In this document: piece after piece, positions 25,836 through 32,749 of the stretch | How positions within the stretch are numbered: the first letter of the stretch is position 1 | Layout of the letters: each line of letters begins with the position of its first letter | Source: Streptomyces sp. 3214.6 | Lineage (GTDB): Bacteria; Actinomycetota; Actinomycetes; Streptomycetales; Streptomycetaceae | Length of the DNA stretch: 64,000 nt | Assembly (NCBI RefSeq): GCF_900129855.1 | Contig: NZ_LT670819.1 | Coordinates: 2,294,001-2,358,000 of the forward strand | Direction: 5' to 3' | The notes under the pieces: generated by a model | What the model saw: only the letters and a program-made list of their open reading frames with translations | The model's database searches: none | Told to the model about the DNA's origin: nothing | Position numbers and translations under genes: made by a program

Positions 25836-25857
25836 CGTTATCTTTTCGTTATCTCTT
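25836..25857. promoter_or_regulatory. Tandem 11-bp direct repeat (CGTTATCT type)
   Basis: CGTTATCTTTT at 25836-25846 is followed at once by CGTTATCTCTT at 25847-25857. Head-to-tail half-sites 11 bp apart are how OmpR/PhoB-family dimers bind. The site lies between the response regulator (minus) and the DUF3152 gene (plus). Confidence 0.6.
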
Positions 25858-25868
25858 GCGCCAGATCC

Positions 25869-25890
25869 GATCACATTGCGATCACAATCT
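25869..25890. promoter_or_regulatory. Tandem 11-bp direct repeat (GATCACA type)
   Basis: GATCACATTGC at 25869-25879 is followed by GATCACAATCT at 25880-25890, 9-30 nt before the DUF3152 start. A third GATCACAT lies at 25809-25816, exactly 60 nt from the first. The second set has a different core from the 25836 set, so it may be a separate regulator's site or a weaker box. Confidence 0.5.
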
Positions 25891-25898
25891 GAACAACC

Positions 25899-26855
25899 AT
25901 GAGCGTGCACCGAGCAGATTCCTCCTCCGCCCGTCGTCGTCGGAGCGGCCCCGCGCACTCCGCCGGGCCCGGGCGGAGAAGACCGCTGTGGGGAGGGCTC
26001 GCCGCGCTGGCCCTCCTGGGCGCGGCCGGTTTCGCGGCCGTGGGATGGACGTCCGCGGGGGCGGGCGGCACGTCGGCCGAGGGCCGATCGACCACGTCCG
26101 CCGAGCCCGGCGCGTCCGGCGAGTCCGGCGAGTCCGGCGGGGCGGCGGGATCCGGTTCGGCGCCCCCGCGGACGGCGACGCCGAGCTCAACGGCCTCGCC
26201 CCGCACCTCCGCCGGCCCGTCGGGCGGTTCGTCGGCGGGTTCGTCCGACGGTTCCGGCGGTAAGTCCGCGGGGACGTCCGAGGGCAACATCCCGGCCTCG
26301 GGACCGGGCACGTTCACGACCGCGTCCGGTTCGAGTGCCAAGGTCGGCAAGGGCACCGCCCTGCGCTACCGGGTGGACGTCGAGGACGGCATCGAGCTGT
26401 CCGCCACGGACGTGGCCCGGCAGGTGGAGCTGATCCTGGCCGACCGGCGCGGCTGGACGGCGGACGGTCGATCGGCGTTCCGGCGGGTCTCCGTCGGTGC
26501 CGTCGACTTCGTCGTACGGGTCGCGACGCCCCTCACCGTGGACAAGATCTGCGGTCAGTACGGGCTGGACACCGGCGGCGAGGTCAACTGCAACGTCGAC
26601 GACAACGTCATGGTGAACCTCAAACGCTGGCTGCTGGCCACCCCCGTCTACGCCAAGGACGTCACCGCCTACCGCGCGCTGATCATCAATCACGAGGTCG
26701 GCCACTTCCTCCATCACAACCACGTCGGCTGCCCCGGTCCCGGCCGACCGGCCCCGGCGATGATGCAGCAGATCAAGGGCATGAACGGCTGTGTCCCCAA
26801 CGTCTGGCCGTACGACGAGCAGGGACGGCTCATCACCGGTCCGTCCGTCCCCTGA
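25899..26855 (+). CDS. DUF3152 metalloprotease-like exported protein
   Basis: 318 residues: a basic start, one membrane anchor (PLWGGLAALALLGAAGFAAVGW), then a long Ser/Gly/Pro linker (about residues 50-130). A globular DUF3152 domain follows, with RVDVEDGIELSATDVARQVELILADRRGW and NLKRWLL. The zinc-like site is NHEVGHFLHHNHVGCPGPG (HExxH-like, HEVGH with further His residues), so a metallopeptidase activity is plausible though not proven for the family. Cys residues in CGQY, NCN, GCP and GCV could form disulfides. Divergent from the response regulator, with its candidate boxes overlapping the promoter. Confidence 0.82.
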   Translation: MSVHRADSSSARRRRSGPAHSAGPGRRRPLWGGLAALALLGAAGFAAVGWTSAGAGGTSAEGRSTTSAEPGASGESGESGGAAGSGSAPPRTATPSSTASPRTSAGPSGGSSAGSSDGSGGKSAGTSEGNIPASGPGTFTTASGSSAKVGKGTALRYRVDVEDGIELSATDVARQVELILADRRGWTADGRSAFRRVSVGAVDFVVRVATPLTVDKICGQYGLDTGGEVNCNVDDNVMVNLKRWLLATPVYAKDVTAYRALIINHEVGHFLHHNHVGCPGPGRPAPAMMQQIKGMNGCVPNVWPYDEQGRLITGPSVP

Positions 26856-27008
26856 ACCGGCCGGCGGTGGTGCGCGCTGTACGCCGTCAAGTCACCATGC
26901 GCATGCTCCGATCTGTGCGAATGCGACACTGACCGTCGGATGGCCGGATCCCGGCGCCGTGCGGTGGGGCCGGGCGGGGCAACGCGCATAACGACACGGA
27001 GGCGGGCG

Positions 27009-27872
27009 ATGGACGAGGCACGGGCGCGGGACGTACTGGCCGCGGCGGGGGCCCTGCCCGGCCCGGCGGCGGATGCGCGGCTGCTCGCCCTGGGCGAGAA
27101 CGCGGTGTTCGCGGCCGGTGACCTGGTGGTGAAGGTGGGCCGGGACGCCGAACTCCTCGACCGGGCCCGGCGCGAGCTGGACGTCGCTGCCTGGCTCGCG
27201 GAGGCGGGCGTGCCCGCGGTGCGGGCGGCCGAGCCGAAGCCGCTGCTGGTGGAGGGGCACCCGGTGACCGTGTGGCAGCGGCTGCCCGATCCGATACGGC
27301 CTGCCGAGCCGCGGGATCTGGCCGAACTCCTGCGCCTCGTGCACGCCCTGCCCGTCCCCTCCTTCGGTCTGCCCCCGCGCGACCTGCTGTCGGGAGTGGA
27401 ACGCTGGCTGCGGCTCGCGGGCGACGCGATCGACCCGGCGGACGCGGCGTTTCTGCGTGAGCGCCGCGACGGCTTCACCGCGGCCGCCGCCGCGCTCACC
27501 CCGCAGCTGCCGCCCGGCCCGATCCACGGCGACGCGCTGCCCCGCAATGTGCACATAGGCCCCGAAGGGCCGGTCCTGGTCGACCTGGAGACCGTCTCCG
27601 CCGATCTGCGCGAGCACGACCTGGTGGTCATGGCGCTCTCGCGTGACCGCTACGGCCTGCCCGCCGAGGCGTACGACTCCTTCACCGCGGCGTACGGCTG
27701 GGACGTGCGGGAGTGGGCAGGCTGCGCGGTCCTGCGGGGCGCCCGTGAGACCGCGAGCTGCGCCTGGGTCGCCCAGCACGCGCCCACCAGTGCGCCTGCG
27801 CTGGTGGAGTTCCGGCGCCGGGTGGCGTCGCTGCGGGACGGGGACGAGGAGGTGCGGTGGTATCCGTTCTGA
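27009..27872 (+). CDS. Aminoglycoside phosphotransferase-fold kinase
   Basis: 287-residue APH/choline-kinase-fold protein. The ATP-binding strand ENAVFAAGDLVVKVGR (Lys in VVKV) is followed by WLAEAGVPAVRA. The catalytic loop GPIHGDALPRNVHI keeps the HGD...N residues, and VLVDLETVSADLREHDLV is the metal-binding DxE/DFG equivalent. The natural substrate is unknown; resistance is not implied. ATG 27009 has GGAGGCGGGCG just upstream. Unlike the gene at 43175, its catalytic residues are intact. Confidence 0.85.
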   Translation: MDEARARDVLAAAGALPGPAADARLLALGENAVFAAGDLVVKVGRDAELLDRARRELDVAAWLAEAGVPAVRAAEPKPLLVEGHPVTVWQRLPDPIRPAEPRDLAELLRLVHALPVPSFGLPPRDLLSGVERWLRLAGDAIDPADAAFLRERRDGFTAAAAALTPQLPPGPIHGDALPRNVHIGPEGPVLVDLETVSADLREHDLVVMALSRDRYGLPAEAYDSFTAAYGWDVREWAGCAVLRGARETASCAWVAQHAPTSAPALVEFRRRVASLRDGDEEVRWYPF

Positions 27873-28100
27873 TCCGGCTGCTGCGGGCATGGCGGGCCGA
27901 GGCCCGGCTGGAGAGAGACGCCGGCGTATCCCCCGGGCGGTGAAGCCGACGGGCGCGACGCCCCGGCCGATGACGACGAGCGGGTGAATGCGGGCAGAGA
28001 GCGAGGTGCTCGCGGCGACGGTGGCGAGCTTCGTCAGGCCTGGTTCCTCAAGGGCGGGGTGGACGGGCGCCGTTCCGCATCCTCCTCACCCACAAGGACG

Positions 28101-28823
28101 TCACACGGTCTCTCCCGCGACCTCTCGTACGGGCCAGGCCCCGTCGATCACCGCGTCCGCCTCTCCCTTGCGGCGCAGGAAGTTCTGGAAGTCCGCCGCC
28201 CACTCGGCGTACCACTCGATCTGGCGGCGGTGCAGCTCCGCCGGGCCGAGGGCCGCGACCTTGGGGTGGCGGGCGGCTATCGCGCAGGCCAGTCGCGCCG
28301 CGGCGAGGGCGTCGGCGGAGGCGTCGTGGGCGGAGTCGAGCGGGACGCCGTATTCGGCGCAGACCGCTTCGAGGTTGCGCTTGCCGCGCCGGTAGCGGTC
28401 GACCGAGCGGTCGATGGTGTACGGGTCGACGACCGGCGCCGGATCCACGCCGCCCAGACGCTCGCGCAGCGACGGCAGGCCGTGGCGGCGCAGTTCGGCG
28501 GAGAGGAGGGTGAGATCGAAGGCGGCGTTGTAGGCGACGACCGGGACGCCGGTGCGCCAGTACCCCACGAGGACCTCGGCGATCGCGTCCGCGACCCGGT
28601 CGGCGGGGGCGCCCTCGGCGGCCGCCCGCTCGTTGCTGATCCCGTGCACCGCCACCGCGTCCGCCGGGATCTGGACGCCCGGGTCCGCCAGCCACTCGCG
28701 GTGCCCCAGGACCTGCCCGTCCCTGACCTCGATCACGGCTGCCGTGACGATGCGCGCCTCGCGCGGGTCCGTCCCGGTCGTCTCCAGGTCGAAGCCGATC
28801 AGCAGCTCCCGGTACCAGGCCAT
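28101..28823 (-). CDS. DEDD-type 3'-5' exonuclease (DnaQ-like)
   Basis: 240-residue nuclease of the DNA polymerase III epsilon superfamily. ExoI is LIGFDLETTGTDP, ExoII VVAYNAAFDLTLLSAEL, and ExoIII DSAHDASADALAAARLACAIA with the final His-Asp pair. No polymerase domain is attached. It could proofread or process nucleic acid ends. ATG 28823 with AAGAAGGGGGG just upstream is chosen over an in-frame start at 28931. The next minus-strand gene, downstream in sequence order, is the HEPN protein. Confidence 0.88.
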   Translation of the reverse strand: MAWYRELLIGFDLETTGTDPREARIVTAAVIEVRDGQVLGHREWLADPGVQIPADAVAVHGISNERAAAEGAPADRVADAIAEVLVGYWRTGVPVVAYNAAFDLTLLSAELRRHGLPSLRERLGGVDPAPVVDPYTIDRSVDRYRRGKRNLEAVCAEYGVPLDSAHDASADALAAARLACAIAARHPKVAALGPAELHRRQIEWYAEWAADFQNFLRRKGEADAVIDGAWPVREVAGETV

Positions 28824-28931
28824 GATGGCCCCCCTTCTTGGCGGTGCTTCCCCCAGTGGTCTCCACCCTCGCATGCGCCACTGACAATCAGAGGACCGCG
28901 TTCCGCTTACCGGCGGGCGCAAAGGGATCAT

Positions 28932-30170
28932 TCAGGACACGGGTCGTGAATCCGCCCAGGCCAGCTCGAACTCCTCGCGATAGGCCGGGAAAAGACCGCT
29001 TTCGTCCACCTCGCCCGACTTGACCACCCGGTTGCCTCCTCGCAGCACCAGCACCGGCGCCTCCATGCCGCGCATGCGCCGCAGATAGGACTGGATCACC
29101 GCGATGCCGTCGGTGCCGTCACCGTCGACGAGGTAGGCGGTGAAGCGGGGCGTCTCGTCGTAGACCTGGATCTGGAAGGCGCCGGGATCGCGCAGCCGGG
29201 CGCGCACCCGGCGCATGTGCAGGATGTTCATCTCCACCGCCCGGCTCAACTCGCCCCGCTTCATGCCGAGTTCACGCTCACGGCGCTTGACGGCGCTGGA
29301 GGCGGGGTTGAGGAACAGCAGCCGGACACGGGCCCCGGCCTCGGCGAGGCGGACCAGCCGTCGGCCGGAGAAGTTCTGCACGAGCAGATTGAGGCCGATG
29401 CCGATGGCGTCGAGGCGGCGGGCGCCGTCGAAGATGTCCTCGGCGGGAAACTGGCGCAGCAGCCGCACCCGGTCGGTGTGGACGGCGACCACGTCCGCGT
29501 ACCGGTCGCCGACGAGGTCCTCGACGGCGTCGACGGGCAGCCGGCGCGCCGAGGGGACGTCGCCGCCGGTGCCGAGCATCTCCAGCAGGCGTGCGGAGGC
29601 CCGTTCGGCCTGGTTCAGGACGGCCTCGGACAGGGCCCGGTTGCGGGAGACGACGTTGCGGGTCACCTCCAGCTCGTCCAGGGCGAGTTCGACGTCGCGG
29701 CGGTCGTCGAAGTATGGCTCGAAGCAGGGCCAGTGCTGCACCATCAACTCGCGCAGCTGCGGCAGTGTGAGGAAGGAGATCACGTTGTCGTCGGCCGGGT
29801 CGAGCAGATAGCCCTTGCGGCGGCTGACCTCGCGGACGGCGACCGCCCGCTGCACCCACTCCTGTCCGGCGGGTCCGGCCGCGGCGACCACCCACTCGTC
29901 GCCGTGGACGGGCTCATAGATGGGCCGCAGCACGGCGGCCACCACGGCGCGCAGCCGCTGTTCCACGAGGTTCAGCCAGATGTAGGCCCGGCCGGCCCGC
30001 TGGGCGCGGGTGCGTACCTCCCGCCAGGCGTCGGCGTCCCAGTCCAGCTCCGGTCCGATGGCGTTCGTCTCCATCGGCCGGGCCAGGGACACCGTGCCGG
30101 GCGGGACGTCTGCGGAGCCCCCCTCGTGACCCTCGTCACCAGGGGGCAGCTCCAGCCCTCCCGAGCCCAC
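28932..30170 (-). CDS. SAV2148-family HEPN domain protein
   Basis: 412-residue actinomycete protein I recognise as the SAV2148 HEPN family. Conserved features are METNAIGPELDWDADAWREVRTRAQRAGRAYIWLNLVEQRLR, the R..RALSEAVLNQAERASARLLEMLG helix, the VRLLRQFPAEDIFDGARRLDAIGIGLNLLVQNFSG segment, and a late domain with LFLNPASSAVKRRERELGM and RFTAYLVDG that resembles phospholipase-D-like regions. HEPN proteins are often RNases or toxin-like, but activity here is unproven. GTG 30170 preserves GSGGLELPPGDEGHEG; GTG 30092 and TTG 30212 are alternatives. Confidence 0.75.
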   Translation of the reverse strand: MGSGGLELPPGDEGHEGGSADVPPGTVSLARPMETNAIGPELDWDADAWREVRTRAQRAGRAYIWLNLVEQRLRAVVAAVLRPIYEPVHGDEWVVAAAGPAGQEWVQRAVAVREVSRRKGYLLDPADDNVISFLTLPQLRELMVQHWPCFEPYFDDRRDVELALDELEVTRNVVSRNRALSEAVLNQAERASARLLEMLGTGGDVPSARRLPVDAVEDLVGDRYADVVAVHTDRVRLLRQFPAEDIFDGARRLDAIGIGLNLLVQNFSGRRLVRLAEAGARVRLLFLNPASSAVKRRERELGMKRGELSRAVEMNILHMRRVRARLRDPGAFQIQVYDETPRFTAYLVDGDGTDGIAVIQSYLRRMRGMEAPVLVLRGGNRVVKSGEVDESGLFPAYREEFELAWADSRPVS

Positions 30171-30272
30171 CCAAGCACCGCCTTCCGCTCCCCCGAGCAC
30201 TCCCCGTCCCAACGATCAAGGAAGGGTACTCCGGGAGCGGCGGGCGGTGCAGCCGGATGGGCAGGTCGTTTC

Positions 30273-31619
30273 TCAACTACCGCTGTTCGTCTGTCCGTTC
30301 TCCCCCGCGAGGGCGGGCGGAGTGAGCGGATTCATAGCGGTGACGTCCCGGGGGACGAGGGAGAAGCCCTGCCAGTGGACCGGCATGGGCTGCTGGTCCT
30401 CGTCCCGGGCGATGTGGTGGAAGCCCACGTTCACCCAGGCCACGGGGTGGGTGAGGGTCTGCCCGTTCACCCACTTGTCGACGGATGTGCCGTGCAGCGG
30501 ACTGCCGCAGCTGCGCACGTTGTTGCTGGCGTACTGCTCGCACTTGTTGTACTGCGTGAAGTAGATGTCGTGCTGGGTGAAGGGGCGCCCGCCGTACTTC
30601 GTGGTGGCGCCGGGGACGAACTCGTAGGAGCGCGCGTGGCCGTCCTTGTTCTTGCCGGTGGCGCTGACCACCCGCCACCAGCGCATGTTCTTGGCGTCGC
30701 CCGCGAGTTCCTTGGTGACGGGCGTGCGGGTGGTCTTGGCGGTCGGGCCCTGCTCTCCGCCGGCGGGCGGGCTGACCACCGAGTCGTACTGCTCCACCTT
30801 GGTGTTCGAGGAGCCGTCGAGGCCGAAGTCGAGCCGCCAGAAGACGTTGTGGCTGTGGCTGGTGGCGTAGGACTTGGCGCCCTTGCCTATGGGCCAGCCG
30901 CGGCCGTCGCCGGCGTCGTAGTCGAAGGGCGAGAGGCTGCCGGTGGCGCCGACGTTCATGTTGATCGCGCCGTCGTCGGAGAAGCGCCACTCGGTGATGT
31001 ACTCGTACCAGCCGACCTTGTTGACGGTGTAGATCAGCAGGTCCTTGCCCTGGGTCTGGAAGACCTTGTTGCCGTCGGCCTGCATGCGGTAGGCGTGACC
31101 CCGCGCGCGGGTCGTGGTGCACAGGCCCTTGACGTTGGGGTTCTCGGACGTGAACGGGTCGGGGACCTTCACCGACTTGATGGTGCCGCCGGGGCACTCG
31201 GCGGGCGCCAGGTTGACCAGGCCCGAGCCGAAGTTGTAGTCGGTGATGTCGTTGTACTCGTTCTTGCCGTCGTCGTACGGCACATGGATCTGGGCGAGCT
31301 TGGCGCTGTTGAGGACTCTGATCGGCTTGGTCTCGCCGGGCGGCTGGTAGGAGACCTTCTCCAGGACGAGACCGGACTTGGCCTCGAAGCGCCAGCACAT
31401 GCGCCAGGTCGTGCCCGTGGAGAGCTTCTGTTCGATGCGGTAGGCAGCGCTGCAGTCGGCGGCCGGCGCGGGGGCCGCCTTGGGCCGGGCGACGGCCGGA
31501 CCGGCGCCCGCGGTCACACCGGCGGCCAGCGCGGCCACGGAGACCCCGAGGACCGCCCCTTTGCGGGCGCGGCTCATTCCCCGCGGCCGGACGTCGCTTT
31601 TCAGATACGGAACGCGCAT
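30273..31619 (-). CDS. Compact secreted copper amine oxidase-like protein
   Basis: 448-residue exported protein covering only the catalytic domain of copper amine oxidases, which are usually about 640 residues or more. After a basic signal (MRVPYLKSDVRPRGMSRARK plus hydrophobic core) come a probable base Asp127 (DITDYNFGSG), Tyr205 in VGWYEYITEW where the topaquinone Tyr of the TxxNY[DE]Y motif should be, copper ligands His255 and His257 (SHSHNVFWRLDF), and the third His in FHHIARDEDQQPMPVHW. The consensus Asn before the Tyr is replaced by Trp204. ATG 31619 follows AAAGGGAG. It lies beside a membrane partner gene. Amine oxidation is inferred. Confidence 0.75.
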   Translation of the reverse strand: MRVPYLKSDVRPRGMSRARKGAVLGVSVAALAAGVTAGAGPAVARPKAAPAPAADCSAAYRIEQKLSTGTTWRMCWRFEAKSGLVLEKVSYQPPGETKPIRVLNSAKLAQIHVPYDDGKNEYNDITDYNFGSGLVNLAPAECPGGTIKSVKVPDPFTSENPNVKGLCTTTRARGHAYRMQADGNKVFQTQGKDLLIYTVNKVGWYEYITEWRFSDDGAINMNVGATGSLSPFDYDAGDGRGWPIGKGAKSYATSHSHNVFWRLDFGLDGSSNTKVEQYDSVVSPPAGGEQGPTAKTTRTPVTKELAGDAKNMRWWRVVSATGKNKDGHARSYEFVPGATTKYGGRPFTQHDIYFTQYNKCEQYASNNVRSCGSPLHGTSVDKWVNGQTLTHPVAWVNVGFHHIARDEDQQPMPVHWQGFSLVPRDVTAMNPLTPPALAGENGQTNSGS

Positions 31620-31697
31620 GACGACATGACTCCCTTTGCGTCCCTCTACGGGAGGCAAGTTGGAAAAACGGACTGAGGGGAGGACGTGCGAGACGGT

Positions 31698-32519
31698 TCA
31701 GCCGGCGAGCCGGGCGACCTTGCGGGCGCTGAGGTCGATGACCAGGGACCGGGCGTCGATCCATGGACCGTTCTTGGCCTTCGGCAGCAGCCGTACGCAG
31801 CGGTGCTCGCCGCACTTGTCGAGGACGGCGGGCTCGGCGCCCGGCACCGCCCGGTACACCATGGCGGCGAGCTGCAGCTGGTCCGGGGAGGTGAGCTGCT
31901 TGCCGGTGGCGTCCTTGAAGTCGGCCTTGAGGCCCGCGCCCAGCGGGTCGGCGATCAGCAGCCTGGCCGCCTCGGTCTGCTCGGCGGCGCTGAGCGGCGG
32001 CTGGACGCCGTGCTCGGTGCCGGTGGCCTCGACCTTTCCGGTGTCGAGGTTGACGGTCTTGGTGACGAGCGAGTCGGTCCCGTAGTCGTAGAACGACACC
32101 TCCGCGCGGCGGGGCGCGTCGGGGTCGTCCACCTCGTCGGCCTCGGGCTCGGCGAGGTCCACGCCGAGGCGCTGCGGACCGCGGTCGCCGTCCACGTCCT
32201 TCCCGGCGGTGAGCATCTGCCGGTTGAGCGCGATCTTCTCGACGCGCTTGATCTCGTCGTCGGTCAGCGGGTCGCGGCCCTGGCCCTTCGCGCCCTCGGC
32301 CGGCGCGTCCTCGACGACGCCGGGCTGCACGGCCGCCGCGGCGTCACCCTGTTGCTGCCCGGCCGCCTGCCCGGTGCTCCGGCCGGCCTTGCCGCCTGAC
32401 GTGTCGTCCGCCCCCGCCGTCCCCGGCAGCGTGATCCCCACCATCACGGCCGTCGCGGCCACCGCGATGGCCGTACCTGCCACCACCTTGCCCAGGTGGC
32501 GGCGCACTGTCGTGCGCAC
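31698..32519 (-). CDS. Membrane-anchored hypothetical, partner of amine oxidase-like protein
   Basis: 273 residues with VRRHLGKVVAGTAIAVAATAVMVGITLPGTAGA as signal or anchor, a low-complexity linker, then a soluble domain with LTDDEIKRVEKIAL, AEVSFYDYGTDSLVTKTVNLDTGKVEAT and LDKCGEHRCVRLLPKAKNGPWIDARSLVIDLSARKVARL. A single Cys pair (CGEHRC) may be a disulfide. The YDYGTDSL...DLDTGKV look recalls copper amine oxidase N-domains, so it may supply in trans the missing N-terminal part of the protein downstream (inference). GTG 32519 has a GGGGGAG ribosome site. It is divergent from glgX across the repeat element. Confidence 0.65.
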   Translation of the reverse strand: MRTTVRRHLGKVVAGTAIAVAATAVMVGITLPGTAGADDTSGGKAGRSTGQAAGQQQGDAAAAVQPGVVEDAPAEGAKGQGRDPLTDDEIKRVEKIALNRQMLTAGKDVDGDRGPQRLGVDLAEPEADEVDDPDAPRRAEVSFYDYGTDSLVTKTVNLDTGKVEATGTEHGVQPPLSAAEQTEAARLLIADPLGAGLKADFKDATGKQLTSPDQLQLAAMVYRAVPGAEPAVLDKCGEHRCVRLLPKAKNGPWIDARSLVIDLSARKVARLAG

Positions 32520-32574
32520 AATCTCCCCCTGCTCCCCCTGTTGACGGGAGTACGTGTCTTCCCCCACTGGTTCG

Positions 32575-32639
32575 GCATACGACGAACTGCGAGGTACTGC
32601 GAGGTACCGCGAGGTACCACTGCAGATGTCGTCGTATGC
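32575..32639. promoter_or_regulatory. Inverted repeat enclosing three 10-bp direct repeats
   Basis: GCATACGACGA at 32575-32585 is the exact reverse complement of TCGTCGTATGC at 32629-32639. Between them are GCGAGGTACT (32589-32598), GCGAGGTACC (32599-32608) and GCGAGGTACC (32609-32618), in head-to-tail register one helical turn apart. It is in the 230-nt divergent region between glgX and the membrane protein, about 110 nt before the glgX start. The layout suggests a cooperative operator or a cruciform. Confidence 0.7.
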
Positions 32640-32749
32640 GCTGGTCGCATGGTAAGAGGGACGTAAGTCACTGGTGGTTCCCTCACTTTCCGGGAGACTC
32701 GACGCCAAGGCGCCCCCGACGGGGCGGCACACCTGGAAGAGTCGTGTCC

